A stretch of 64,000 nucleotides of DNA, taken from Thermoplasmata archaeon. GTDB taxonomy: Archaea; Thermoplasmatota; Penumbrarchaeia; JAEHCK01. The DNA is taken from NCBI GenBank assembly GCA_020696345.1, contig JAEHCK010000010.1:1-64000 (forward strand). Reading direction: 5' to 3'. Made by a program: the position numbers and the translations under genes. The notes beneath the pieces were generated by a model. That model did no database searches and was not told the DNA's origin. It saw only the letters and a list, made by a program, of their open reading frames with translations. Each line of letters starts with the position of its first letter. Position 1 is the first letter of the stretch. Shown in pieces: positions 8,912 through 17,955 of this stretch.

Positions 8912-10376
8912 TTATTTTTTTCTGGTTTTCAAATACCTCAGAAACAGCTTTAATACTTGCCGCAATTGCCTGGGTCACCGCCTCCGAGATATCTGCAGGA
9001 CCAAGTGCGCCGCCGCAGAGAAATACACCGGGTTCATTGGATCGTAAAGGCGCCTCTAAATGGTCTTGCTCCTTGAAAAAGCCAGTTATCGGATCAAGTT
9101 CGATCTTTAGTACCTTTGATAATCGTTTATTCTTTGCACTCGGATACACGGGCACAGATAGAACTAACAGTTCAACCTCAGAAACTTCGATCTTGCCGGT
9201 ATCCAGATCTTCGTAGGTTACATGCAGGTTTTTTGACTTGGGATCCTCGTATACCTCGGCAAGCTTGCCTTTTACGTGTTTTACCCCGTTATCTTTTGCA
9301 CGCATGTAAAATTTGTAAAAATCCTTACCATACGTTTTCATGTCCTTGTAGAGAATGATCGTTTCCATATCTTTGTCATGTTCTTTGGTGATTATTGCCT
9401 GTTTATTGGCGATCATGCAGCATACTTTTGAGCAATACGGCACACCCAGTTTGGTATCACGACCCACACACTGTACCCATAGGACCGACCTTGGGATCTT
9501 TGCATCCGACGGCCGAACTATTACACCTTGTGTAGGTCCACCTGCATTGGTCAATCGTTCATATTCCAAATGTGTAATGACATTCTCGTAGATGCCAAAA
9601 CCAAAATAACCCATGGGCAGCTCCAACGTTTCCAAACCTGAAGCGACAATGATGCTGTTTACCTCGATGTCCATTAACTCATCTTTACCCCAGAGCAAGA
9701 TCGCATCCGCACCTTCCTTGCGGCACTCCACAACACATTTGGCGATCTGGCATTCACGGCACTGGATGCAGTCCACATCACAACCGCCAATACATGCGCC
9801 CTCGCCGTATTTCTTGCCATATCGGCATTCCGGCGAGATATAATATACATTTGGCACCGCCTGTGGAAATGGTATCGAGATCAATTTACGAGTCCCCCCG
9901 ATCCTTCCATCCAGCTCATCGGGCACCGTAACTGGACACACATCAATACATTTACCACAGCCTTTACATTTTTCCTCGTCCACGAACTTGGACCTTTTCA
10001 ACAATCTGATCTTGAACTTGACATTCTCTCTATTTACCCTGCGAATTTCCGTGTTGGTCAGAAGTATGATATTAGGATTTCTTTGAACATCGTACATTTT
10101 AGGCGCTTCTATACAGATCGAGCAATCATTGGTTGGAAATGTTTTGTTAAGTCTAGCCATTAACCCACCGATCGTGGGGGTTGACTCCACTAGATACACT
10201 TTAATTCCAAACTCTGCAAGGTTCAACGCGGCTTCCATACCTGCAATGCCGCCGCCCAGGATCAGCACGGCATTTGCATCTGCGTCTGTATTTTCACCTG
10301 CATCTGCATGAGCAGGTCTTGGCTCTAGATTCGTATTAATAGACTTATTGTCCACACCATCGATGTTACCAGGCAT
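8889..10376 (-). CDS. HdrA-like FAD/iron-sulfur subunit
   Basis: 495 residues, HdrA/QmoA-like. After about 36 low-complexity residues comes a Rossmann motif LILGGGIAGMEAALNLAEF and the HdrA signature around DCSICIEAPKMYDV. A ferredoxin cluster CKGCGKCIDVCPV sits near residues 137-149, followed by an unusual Cys-rich segment (CRYGKKYGEGACIGGCDVDC, then CIQCRECQIAKCVVEC) that could hold a further cluster. The end carries the HdrA FAD-binding GVFLCGGALGPADISEAV. Related proteins use FAD to split electron pairs between ferredoxin and another acceptor. It is first in a minus-strand operon with the giant fusion, whose start overlaps its stop, so the two probably form one complex. Confidence 0.85.
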   Translation of the reverse strand: MPGNIDGVDNKSINTNLEPRPAHADAGENTDADANAVLILGGGIAGMEAALNLAEFGIKVYLVESTPTIGGLMARLNKTFPTNDCSICIEAPKMYDVQRNPNIILLTNTEIRRVNRENVKFKIRLLKRSKFVDEEKCKGCGKCIDVCPVTVPDELDGRIGGTRKLISIPFPQAVPNVYYISPECRYGKKYGEGACIGGCDVDCIQCRECQIAKCVVECRKEGADAILLWGKDELMDIEVNSIIVASGLETLELPMGYFGFGIYENVITHLEYERLTNAGGPTQGVIVRPSDAKIPRSVLWVQCVGRDTKLGVPYCSKVCCMIANKQAIITKEHDKDMETIILYKDMKTYGKDFYKFYMRAKDNGVKHVKGKLAEVYEDPKSKNLHVTYEDLDTGKIEVSEVELLVLSVPVYPSAKNKRLSKVLKIELDPITGFFKEQDHLEAPLRSNEPGVFLCGGALGPADISEAVTQAIAASIKAVSEVFENQKKINGAIHNG

Positions 10377-10518
10377 TGCATTACACCAATTACATTAATT
10401 ATACCAATTACACCATATAATAGAATGATGGTCAGAAGTTATAGTATAAAAGTATTTAAAAAAATTGTTATCGAGTTCGATAAAAGCAGATCATGATGGA
10501 ATAATGGCTAAAGTAGGT

Positions 10519-10630
10519 GGTTTACCAGTCCGCTAGTCCGTTAGTCTATCGGTCTGTTGGTTTGCCAGTTGACTAGCCGACCAGCTGACTAGCTGACCAG
10601 TCGACCATCCGACCAGTTGACTAGTCGACA
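10519..10630. repeat. Array of fourteen degenerate 8-bp units
   Basis: Contiguous 8-base units follow the pattern RGTCKRCC or its variants: GGTTTACC, AGTCCGCT, AGTCCGTT, AGTCTATC, GGTCTGTT, through AGCTGACC, AGTCGACC and AGTCGACA. Units drift in sequence but stay exactly in register. A second array of the same type with a shared 3' flank (TTTCAACTAAYAAAGTA) lies at 40625-40728. The gap 10377-10690 between the Hdr operon and the KaiC-like gene holds nothing else recognisable. Confidence 0.8.
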
Positions 10631-10690
10631 ATCCTGTCAATTTCAACTAATAAAGTACTGCTAGAAACTTTGGCATCAAATTATAAATGA

Positions 10691-11380
10691 TTATAATGCC
10701 GGTGTGATCTTAAATAGCTTATCTTTGTATTCAATAGTAAATATCGATGTGTTATGGTCCATGCCGCGCAGCTTTACGCAGCGTATACGACGGAATATAT
10801 CTATGTCACCCACTCGCTCCAATGTAAGGTGTATGATGCCATCAGCCAAAAAGTCCTCATCACGCAGAATGTTCGGGTCAGCTGAAACCTCGTTGATTAT
10901 TAAAGTTGTTAGGTTCAACTTACGCAGCCATTCGAAGAATTGGAATAATTTCGTACGTTTTTCATCCATTAATGAAAGTATCTCTAGAACAGGTAAAGAA
11001 TCGATCACTAAAATATTGAATTGATATTTATTATGTAAAAGTTCCAGGTGTTTTTTTATTATATTGAACCAGTTTTTCCCCTTGTAATCACTCGCAACGC
11101 TGCGAATGCGTGATAGGTCGACTATTTTTAATCCATCACCGAGATCTTTATCCAGGCCCATCCTGGACATCTGAAAGATCAGGCTTTTTTTGGATTGCTC
11201 GAATGACAGGTACAGGCCACGCGCGTTTTGGGCCATTACGTTGTTATAAAGAAAATAATACGACAGCGACGATTTCATAGTCCCTGGTGTTCCGGCGATT
11301 AAAATTATATGCCCTTCAGGAATGCCGCCGCCCAGTTCTTTATCGAACCCCTTTATATGGGTCTTGAACAATTTTGTCAT
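10691..11380 (-). CDS. RAD55/KaiC-like RecA-superfamily ATPase
   Basis: 229 residues, a single KaiC/GvpD-type domain. It begins with a typical IKGFDKELGGGIPEG segment, then Walker A GTPGTMKSS (about 30-38). Walker B is FNILVIDSLPVLE near 123-135, with LIINEVSADP near 160 and GIIHLTLERVGD near 180. Such single-domain proteins are abundant in Thermoplasmatota and some other Euryarchaeota and are usually assigned to signalling or regulation; no specific partner is evident. It is transcribed away from the PKD surface protein gene, with a shared 170-bp promoter region between them. Confidence 0.8.
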   Translation of the reverse strand: MTKLFKTHIKGFDKELGGGIPEGHIILIAGTPGTMKSSLSYYFLYNNVMAQNARGLYLSFEQSKKSLIFQMSRMGLDKDLGDGLKIVDLSRIRSVASDYKGKNWFNIIKKHLELLHNKYQFNILVIDSLPVLEILSLMDEKRTKLFQFFEWLRKLNLTTLIINEVSADPNILRDEDFLADGIIHLTLERVGDIDIFRRIRCVKLRGMDHNTSIFTIEYKDKLFKITPAL

Positions 11381-11551
11381 GATATCACTATTATATGATA
11401 GATCATTAACATTTGATATGAGTTTTTTATATTTCTATTTAACCATGATAATTCAAAGATGATTCGAAAATTTTAATAGTTAAAACCTTATTATTATTTA
11501 AGAGATGATATCTGAACAGACCAAATTAAATGAAAAAGAGTTGTTGAAATA

Positions 11552-12664
11552 ATGTTAATAAACTTTTTTCGAAGACTTCGATCTTCAAAATTGATAGGCC
11601 GACTTGTACTTTTATTAATTGTAATATTGTTCATACCAATTCCCTTAAGTTTTGGCCAACCCGATGGCTCCGAAAACGTTGAACCGGTGGCCAATATAAA
11701 ACTTGACCAAAGTAGACATTCAAGTTCCAATTCGGTGATGGTTCTCGAGCCTGTCTATTTTTCAGGTGAGGATTCGTATGATCCAAACCCCGGCGATGAG
11801 TTGACCTACTTTTGGGATCTTGGAAATGGTAAAACTTCACATGATATCTCACCAAATACCATTTATAACATCGTGGGTGAATATATAGTAACATTAAGTG
11901 TGCATGACGGCTCACTCTCGGACGTTAGCAACCTGACGATCTTTATGATCTCAGAGGGTGGTCATCATCCAGTTGCTAATATTCTACCCAAGTCAGATAA
12001 AGATGCTCAAGGAGATCACTATGCAAATGTTTCAGAACCAATCTCGTTCTTGGCAACCGATTCATATGACCCCGACGGGTTTCAATTGAACTATGAATGG
12101 AATTTTGGAGATGGCAAAAAGAGTTTTGGAGAGATCGTGATACACGAGTTCGAAACTGATGGTTCATTCAATGTAACTTTGATCGTAACCGATGAAGAAT
12201 TACTCGAAGATTCGGACTCGATCATTTTTAAGATTCAACCTACAGGATCAGGAACATCAAAGAATAACGGTGATGATACGCCCGATGAATCTATAAGGTC
12301 CAATATTCTACTTTTTGGGATCGTTATCGTGTTAATAATCACGTTATTGACCATTTGGCTTGTACTTGGTTATTTGCGCAAACGTGCCCGAAAGCAAGAA
12401 AAAAGAACGGTGCCGGCTGCTACAGCTAAAGCTGCACATATACATGTACATACAGCTCAAGTAAAACCAGCGCGATCTCGGTCTCGATCTGCAGTCGAAT
12501 CGCAAGTAGTTCCAGTTACCCAACCAGTTACCAAAACAACAAAATCAAAACGTGCAGCTGAAGGTTTAAAAAAGGATTATTTACGTAAAAGGTTGCATGA
12601 TGAATACAAAAAAGTCGATGATGATATGAAAAAAGAATTTGAAGATCTGGGAATTGAACTATAA
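11552..12664 (+). CDS. Membrane-anchored PKD-domain surface protein
   Basis: 370 residues. Residues 1-36 form a signal peptide (basic start, LVLLLIVILFIPIPLSFGQ). Two PKD domains follow (about 45-130 and 143-230), each with the expected YFWDLGNG / YEWNFGDG and late YNIVGEYIVTL / HEFETDGSFNVTL strands. A transmembrane helix spans about 250-273, followed by a long basic cytoplasmic tail (RKRARKQEKR, KSKRA) ending in a charged helix. PKD domains act in cell-surface contacts in archaea. The basic tail is unusual for a simple anchor and may bind an internal partner. No downstream operon partner. Confidence 0.8.
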   Translation: MLINFFRRLRSSKLIGRLVLLLIVILFIPIPLSFGQPDGSENVEPVANIKLDQSRHSSSNSVMVLEPVYFSGEDSYDPNPGDELTYFWDLGNGKTSHDISPNTIYNIVGEYIVTLSVHDGSLSDVSNLTIFMISEGGHHPVANILPKSDKDAQGDHYANVSEPISFLATDSYDPDGFQLNYEWNFGDGKKSFGEIVIHEFETDGSFNVTLIVTDEELLEDSDSIIFKIQPTGSGTSKNNGDDTPDESIRSNILLFGIVIVLIITLLTIWLVLGYLRKRARKQEKRTVPAATAKAAHIHVHTAQVKPARSRSRSAVESQVVPVTQPVTKTTKSKRAAEGLKKDYLRKRLHDEYKKVDDDMKKEFEDLGIEL

Positions 12665-12841
12665 TCTTTTTTTAGAAATTACAATGATTTGTTAAAATAG
12701 TAGTGTACAACCTCGAAGTAATTAGAATTATAAGGCCGATTTATACATTTACAAGTTAAGTTTAAATATTATTACCTTATTTATATATTGTTGAGAATAT
12801 CAATAAATATAATTATTCTGGAATAAAGATTAAAATTACTT

Positions 12842-12965
12842 AGGATTTAAATCCTAGGGGATGATATAAAAACAGAATGAAAAAACAGAAATCATTCAAC
12901 CTCCATGAGGGGTTAACTGACCGAGTGAAACTTGGTCGGGTGGGTTTGGGCGGCTTCAATTTAAA
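12842..12965 (+). ncRNA. Candidate structured RNA in a 600-bp gap
   Basis: The gap 12665-13282 has no credible frame. It contains a compact block that is more GC-rich than its surroundings: a palindrome AGGATTTAAATCCT, then CCTC-CAT-GAGG, then the 7-bp stem GACCGAG/CTTGGTC with loop TGAAA, followed by a G-rich strand GGGTGGGTTTGGGCGGC. A C-box-like ATGAT and a D-box-like CTGA are present, but spacing is not clearly that of a C/D guide. Strand and ends are guesses. It could be a small RNA or a leader element of the downstream operon. Confidence 0.3.
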
Positions 12966-13098
12966 TACCGTTTTGATATATCTTCGTTTTTTTTTAATAA
13001 ATCTAATAACTTTTATTTTTTAGCATTTTATTATTCCAGTTACAAAATTTTTAACTCTATATAATTTTTAAAGTTTCTGTAAAAAAGCACCTATGCAC

Positions 13099-13112
13099 AA
13101 AATATTTAAATA
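13099..13112 (+). promoter_or_regulatory. Possible TATA/BRE element of the hdr-mvhD-metVF operon
   Basis: The string AAAATATTTAAATAC contains TTTAAATA, a good match to the archaeal TATA box, preceded by purines like a BRE. It would start transcription about 150 bases ahead of the first gene, leaving a long leader. Seen by eye only. Confidence 0.25.
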
Positions 13113-13282
13113 CGCAAAACAGTCACAATCGTCATCGTAGCAACGAAGAATACAAACTTAAAAATAGCAATTTACATTAATTGGTTTTCCTTTCATTATA
13201 CCGGTTAAAAACGAGCATGAATAACTATATTGATACTCGGGGTAAAACTAATTTTTAATTAGTATACTGGAGGTTTCTACAA

Positions 13283-14362
13283 GTGACAAATTCGAATACG
13301 TTGGTCATTGGCTGTGGCATTGCAGGGATCACATCCGCTCTTGAACTGGCAAAGATGGGATACAAAGTATACATGGTAGAAAAAAATACCAATATTGGTG
13401 GTAAGGTTGCTTCATTTTGTTGTAAAGCGTCTAGCCAGTGTAATAAATGCTCTGTATGTTTGATCACCGATAGAATGGTAGAGGTGAGGGATCATACAAA
13501 TATACAAATTATGACAGATTCAGAGGTAATCGCCATAGAGGGTAAAGGCGGGGATTTTACTGTAAAAGTAAATGGTAATGTAAATGGCAATGATCCTGAG
13601 GAGAGTTCCAAAAAAGACAATATAAAAAGTTTGTCAGTTGGTACAATTATAGTTGCTATTGGAATTGATGTATTTGAACCAAGATTAGCACCACAATATG
13701 GCTATGGAAAATACAAAAATGTTATGACCGCTCTTGAGCTGGAGAAGTTCATATATAAACACGATTCAATCAATAGACCCTCGGACGGTGCGCAGCTAAA
13801 ACGGATCGCATTCATTCAATGTGTTGGTTCGAGAAATATTCATTTTAATAAATATTGCTCGAAAGTATGCTGCATGTACGCTACTAAACTCTCGGAATGG
13901 ATACACGATCGTATTCCTGATGCGGATGTCACGATATTCTACATGGATTTTCAAACATTTGGAAAAGGTTTTATGGAACTTTATGATAGATATACAAATG
14001 AAGACTGGATCACTTTTATTAGGAGCAAGCCAGCAGAGGTTTATCAAATTGAAGATGATCTATATGTAAGATATGAGGATACTATTAAAGGCGAGATCGT
14101 TGAAGATACATTTGACATCGTCGTTCTTTCAACAGGCATTACTCCAAAAAAGGATCATAAATCCATCGCAAGGCTCTTTGGACTTGAACTAGATGTTGAT
14201 GGCTTTTTTTCATGTCAATCCTCATTGGAGACTGCAAGAACCAATATCAATGGTGTTTTTTTGGCAGGTGGCTGTCAATCGCCAAAGGATATAAGTGAAA
14301 CCATTTCTCAAGCATCACTAGCGGCTGCGGATGCGGCTTTGTTTTTGGAGAGGGCTAAATGA
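13283..14362 (+). CDS. HdrA/QmoA-like flavoprotein
   Basis: 359 residues, GTG start, with a strong GGAGG ribosome binding site 11 bases upstream. It has a Rossmann VIGCGIAGITSALELAKMG, then a Cys-rich HdrA segment CCKASSQCNKCSVC (about 47-60), AFIQCVGSRN, CSKVCCMYATK (about 195) and a C-terminal GVFLAGGCQSPKDISETISQA that binds FAD. It lacks ferredoxin clusters and is as short as QmoA (around 400 residues). It is the first of five overlapping genes ending in metF and should be a flavin subunit of a soluble electron-transfer complex. Confidence 0.85.
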   Translation: MTNSNTLVIGCGIAGITSALELAKMGYKVYMVEKNTNIGGKVASFCCKASSQCNKCSVCLITDRMVEVRDHTNIQIMTDSEVIAIEGKGGDFTVKVNGNVNGNDPEESSKKDNIKSLSVGTIIVAIGIDVFEPRLAPQYGYGKYKNVMTALELEKFIYKHDSINRPSDGAQLKRIAFIQCVGSRNIHFNKYCSKVCCMYATKLSEWIHDRIPDADVTIFYMDFQTFGKGFMELYDRYTNEDWITFIRSKPAEVYQIEDDLYVRYEDTIKGEIVEDTFDIVVLSTGITPKKDHKSIARLFGLELDVDGFFSCQSSLETARTNINGVFLAGGCQSPKDISETISQASLAAADAALFLERAK

Positions 14363-15660
14363 ATAAAAACGGTCAGGACGACAATAGAACTTCCAAAATA
14401 TTTAACCCTGATGTTTTGGTACTGGGTGGTGGTTTGGCGGGTCTACAAACAGCCATCGATCTAGCGAATCCTGGAAGCCATGTTACAATTATTGAACGAA
14501 CCTCCAATCTTGGCGGACATGTAAATCAACTGTTCAGTCTTTATAATAGTGCCATAGATCCAAGAACCTTGATCTCGGAAAAACTCAAAGACCTGGAGAA
14601 AAATAATGATATCGAAGTGATAACCAATGCTGAACTTGTAAAATTGGATGGTTTTGCCGGTGATTTCACTGCTACGATCAAAGTTCGTTCGGATAATGAG
14701 AACATTATGAAATGTATTGGGATAGGAGCCGTAATTGTAGCCACGGGATATAAAACTAGTTTTTCTAATGTGGATTATGGCATACAAGCTTCCGAAAATA
14801 TTATTACCTTACTGCAACTGGAAGATATGTTAATAAATAATAATTTTGCCAGTATCCCTCAGGAGCAGAATATCTGTTTTTATTTGACCCAAGATGCAAC
14901 TAAGATCTCTTGTGGTTCGGTTTTAAATGATGCTATTTTTTTAAAGCATCAATTTGGATCTAATGTGTTCGTTTTTTTCAATGACATGAAGGTCTATGAT
15001 GATGGATTAGAAGAACTATATCTAAAAGCTCAAGATAACGGAGTTAGGTTCATTAGATGTTTAGATACCAATTTGGAATTCATAAAAGAGAAAGGGACGG
15101 CCATAATTCGGGTCAAAGACCAGTCTTTTAAAGACATAGGATCTATTTCCAATCTGGAAATTCCATATTCAATGCTAATTATCCCTGAAAAGATCATGCC
15201 AACAGATAGTTACAATGATCTTAGGTCCATACTTCAAATAGGTTTGGGGCCGGATAATTTTTTCCAGGTAGATAACGTGAACCTGACATCAGTGGAATCA
15301 AATCGAAGAGGCATATTTACTGTTGGCGGTTGCAGAGGGATCAGAGATATATCAGGGACCATTATGGATGCTCGGAACGCCGTATTAAAAACACTTTCAT
15401 TATTAATATCATCAAGTGATCAGAAAGATCACAACCAAAAAGCGAAGATCGACCCAGACAAATGCACACTTTGCCTAACCTGTATTCGAACATGCCCGCA
15501 TGTAGCTATCTGTATTGAACCCCAAAATAGAACTGCTAAGGTTGTTGACATTGCCTGCTATGGATGCGGTATTTGTACTGGGGAATGTCCCACAAAAGCA
15601 ATTGAATTGCAGGGGTATTCAGACGAACAAATATCTAAAGAAATAGGAGAATTAGTATGA
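14359..15660 (+). CDS. HdrA/QmoB-like flavoprotein with two [4Fe-4S] clusters
   Basis: 433 residues, start overlapping the previous stop by 4 bases (ATGA). It has a Rossmann LVLGGGLAGLQTAIDLANPG near residues 19-38, a weakly conserved middle in which the usual HdrA cysteines are mostly absent, a GIFTVGGCRGIRDISG FAD segment, and two C-terminal ferredoxin motifs CTLCLTCIRTC and CYGCGICTGEC. Together with the next gene (MvhD) it corresponds to a QmoB-type protein split into two genes. It probably passes electrons between the flavin and the MvhD iron-sulfur protein. Confidence 0.8.
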   Translation: MNKNGQDDNRTSKIFNPDVLVLGGGLAGLQTAIDLANPGSHVTIIERTSNLGGHVNQLFSLYNSAIDPRTLISEKLKDLEKNNDIEVITNAELVKLDGFAGDFTATIKVRSDNENIMKCIGIGAVIVATGYKTSFSNVDYGIQASENIITLLQLEDMLINNNFASIPQEQNICFYLTQDATKISCGSVLNDAIFLKHQFGSNVFVFFNDMKVYDDGLEELYLKAQDNGVRFIRCLDTNLEFIKEKGTAIIRVKDQSFKDIGSISNLEIPYSMLIIPEKIMPTDSYNDLRSILQIGLGPDNFFQVDNVNLTSVESNRRGIFTVGGCRGIRDISGTIMDARNAVLKTLSLLISSSDQKDHNQKAKIDPDKCTLCLTCIRTCPHVAICIEPQNRTAKVVDIACYGCGICTGECPTKAIELQGYSDEQISKEIGELV

Positions 15661-16085
15661 AATTCCAACCACAAATAATAACCTTTTACTGCGATCACTC
15701 CCTTCAGGATCACATATTCGAAGAAATGGTTGATGGAAATGTAAAGTCACAGTTACCTGGTTTAAAATTTATTCGGGTACCTTGCTCGGGAAAAATTGAG
15801 TCTCATCATATACTCAGGGCATTTGAACAAGGTGTTGATGGCGTTTGTGTATTTGCATGTCACAGCGGGTGTTGCCATTTTTTAACGGGTAACATCAGAT
15901 TAAAAAAGAGGGTTGAATATGTCAAAAGCTTGTTGGAACATATCGGCCTGGAAGCTGACAGACTTTTTTTGATCAATATTGCCTCGGTTGAAGGCGAACG
16001 TTTTAGTGAAATAACTAAGAAATTAATAACAACAATTGGAGATCTAGGGCCTAATCCACTTAAGTTAAAGGTGCGTGATAACTGA
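15657..16085 (+). CDS. mvhD: MvhD-like iron-sulfur subunit
   Basis: 142 residues, overlapping the previous gene by 4 bases (ATGA). It matches the MvhD/FlpD family (F420-non-reducing hydrogenase iron-sulfur subunit): RVPCSGKIESHHILRAFEQG, then CHSGCCHFLTGN, then INIASVEGERF. The family carries a [2Fe-2S] cluster and bridges an HdrA flavoprotein to another electron donor or acceptor. The first family cysteine region is reduced to FYCDH. Here the neighbours suggest the partner is the methylene-tetrahydropterin reductase. Confidence 0.85.
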   Translation: MKFQPQIITFYCDHSLQDHIFEEMVDGNVKSQLPGLKFIRVPCSGKIESHHILRAFEQGVDGVCVFACHSGCCHFLTGNIRLKKRVEYVKSLLEHIGLEADRLFLINIASVEGERFSEITKKLITTIGDLGPNPLKLKVRDN

Positions 16086-16789
16086 TGATAATTGCTCAGC
16101 AGAAATCTTTGGAAGAGATCAGTAATATGATCGCAGATCATGATAAAGTTTTATTAGTGGGCTGTGACACCTGTGTAGCCATCTGCCATGCCGGCGGTGA
16201 AAAAGAGGTTGGAATTCTCGCACCTGCACTGAGAATGAAAGCTAAACTGGATGGAAAGGAAATAAGCATTGAAGAGGCCAGTATTGAAAGACAATGCGAA
16301 AAAGAATTTGTTGAGGCTCTTGCTGATAAAATTGAACGAAATGATGTGGTGCTTTCACTTGCCTGCGGAGTAGGGCCGCAGACCATTGCGGAAGTATTCC
16401 CTGAAAAAATAGTATTACCCGGAGCAAACACAACTTTTCTGGGTCTCCCCGTAGAACAGGGTGTATGGGAGGAACGCTGCGGTGGATGCGGAAATTGTAT
16501 ATTGGATAAAACAGGTGGAATTTGTCCCATTGTTAGATGTTCAAAAAGTATGCTGAACGGGCCCTGCGGTGGTTCCGATAACGGCAAGTGCGAGGTAAAT
16601 AAAGAGATCGACTGCGGCTGGCAGCTCATTTATGATAGGTTAATAGCTTTGGATAGATTAGATATATTAGATGAAATAACCCCGCCAAAGGATTGGAATA
16701 CTGCACGCCACGGCGGGCCGCGAAAGATGGTGAGAGAAGATCTGATGCTTGAGGCCGATGAAGATGATGAACCGGAGGGTGGGAAATGA
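16085..16789 (+). CDS. metV: MetV-like zinc/iron-sulfur subunit of methylene-tetrahydrofolate reductase
   Basis: 234 residues. The N-terminal half carries VGCDTCVAICHAGGEKE; the C-terminal half is a cysteine-rich block CGGCGNCILDKTGGICP, then RCSKSMLNGPCGG and a late CGW. This is the MTHFR C-terminal family (PF12225) known as MetV in acetogens, where it pairs with MetF. Its last bases overlap metF. It likely carries iron-sulfur clusters and zinc and connects MetF to the Hdr/MvhD subunits. Confidence 0.85.
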   Translation: MIIAQQKSLEEISNMIADHDKVLLVGCDTCVAICHAGGEKEVGILAPALRMKAKLDGKEISIEEASIERQCEKEFVEALADKIERNDVVLSLACGVGPQTIAEVFPEKIVLPGANTTFLGLPVEQGVWEERCGGCGNCILDKTGGICPIVRCSKSMLNGPCGGSDNGKCEVNKEIDCGWQLIYDRLIALDRLDILDEITPPKDWNTARHGGPRKMVREDLMLEADEDDEPEGGK

Positions 16790-17712
16790 AGGCGGGCAGC
16801 AATCTGGAAAAAGTACTTATGGCTGGAAAATTTGCTGTCACCGGTGAGGTGGGGCCACCCAAAAGTGTTGACATTGAGATTGTGAAAAAAAAGGCACAAT
16901 ATATGTTGGGTAATGTTGATGCAGTAAACCTAACTGATAATCAAACTGCAATTGTAAGGCTTTCCAGTATAGCCGCAGGCAAGATCATGCTTGAACTTGA
17001 TCTGGAGCCGGTCATTCAGATGGTGGTACGTGACAGAAACAGAATAGCGATCCAGAGCGATATTTTAGGTGCAGCCGCCTTGGGCATAAAAAATATATTA
17101 TGTCTATCAGGCGATCACCAGTGCTTCGGCAACCACCCAACTTCAAAGAATGTGTATGATATCGATTCAATACAGTTCATCCAGGCACTAAAAAACATGC
17201 GTGATGAGAAGAAGTTCATCAATGGTGACGAGATCAAGGTTGAGCCAAGAATGTTCATTGGTGCTGCTGCAAACCCATTCGCCACCCCCTTCGATTACAG
17301 GGTCAAGCGTCTTTCTAAAAAGATCAAAGCAGGTGTGGATTTCATTCAAACACAGTGCATCTATGACATGGAAAGATTTGAAAAATGGATGGCTGAGGCA
17401 AGAAAACTTGGATTGCCCGAACAAGTGTATATCTTAGGCGGAGTTACTCCTCTCAAATCAGCAAGAGCTGCAAAATTCATTAATAATAATGTTTCCGGAA
17501 TAACTATCCCTAAGGAGATAATAGACCGTTTATCAAAGTACGATGACCCTGATGAACAGAAAGCCGAGGGTATCAACCAAGCCGTTGAAACCATAGAACA
17601 TCTACAGTCTATCGAGGGTATTTCCGGCGTCCATATTATGGCCATTGCATGGGAGAGCAAGGTACCGGAAATTGTTGAGCGTGCCGGGCTATTGCCGAGA
17701 CCCGAGATTTGA
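16786..17712 (+). CDS. metF: Methylene-tetrahydrofolate/methanopterin reductase, MetF type
   Basis: 308 residues, a TIM-barrel MetF protein beginning ATGAAGGCGGG within the end of metV. Features include the N-terminal VTGEVGPPKSVD, NLTDNQTA near 45, LCLSGDH near 105, a substrate/FAD segment FIQTQCIYDMERFEKW near 185-200 and LGGVTPLKS near 215. It reduces methylene-tetrahydropterin to the methyl form in the methyl branch of the Wood-Ljungdahl pathway. A bacterial-type MetFV in an archaeon stands in for the F420-dependent Mer. The fifth gene of the operon; a T-poor, A-rich gap follows. Confidence 0.88.
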   Translation: MKAGSNLEKVLMAGKFAVTGEVGPPKSVDIEIVKKKAQYMLGNVDAVNLTDNQTAIVRLSSIAAGKIMLELDLEPVIQMVVRDRNRIAIQSDILGAAALGIKNILCLSGDHQCFGNHPTSKNVYDIDSIQFIQALKNMRDEKKFINGDEIKVEPRMFIGAAANPFATPFDYRVKRLSKKIKAGVDFIQTQCIYDMERFEKWMAEARKLGLPEQVYILGGVTPLKSARAAKFINNNVSGITIPKEIIDRLSKYDDPDEQKAEGINQAVETIEHLQSIEGISGVHIMAIAWESKVPEIVERAGLLPRPEI

Positions 17713-17728
17713 AGATTTATTGCTTAGG

Positions 17729-17866
17729 TTAAATCCGAAATATGAAATACGAATCTCTAAACAAATCAGAAATGAGAATATCCCAAACTTGTTTTTCCTG
17801 CTGATGTTTGGAATTTAGGATTTGTTTAGGGTTTAGAACTTCGGATTTAGAATTTGTTTTCCATCA
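17729..17866. repeat. Imperfect inverted repeat of the ATCCGAAAT type
   Basis: Left arm AAATCCGAAATATGAAA and CTAAACAAATC, right arm GGATTTGTTTAGGGTTTAG and TTCGGATTTAGAATTTG, separated by about 50 bases. The arms are approximately complementary. The gap 17713-17955 between metF and the acidic membrane protein contains only this and an A-tract near 17920. Confidence 0.5.
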
Positions 17867-17955
17867 CTAATAAAGACGAATTCAACTGGTTGCGTTGAAA
17901 TTCCAACAGACGTTATAAAAAAAAAAAATAATGATGACGGAGTGGAGGCTCAAAT

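Noticed and set aside
10519-10630. CRISPR or replication-origin iterons
   Set aside because: The 8-bp units are contiguous with no spacers, and neither orc1/cdc6 nor an AT-rich unwinding region lies beside either array.
16138-16629. Minus-strand 163-codon frame opposite metV
   Set aside because: Antisense to the clearly conserved MetV cysteine block; low-complexity Ser/Pro composition and no start signal.
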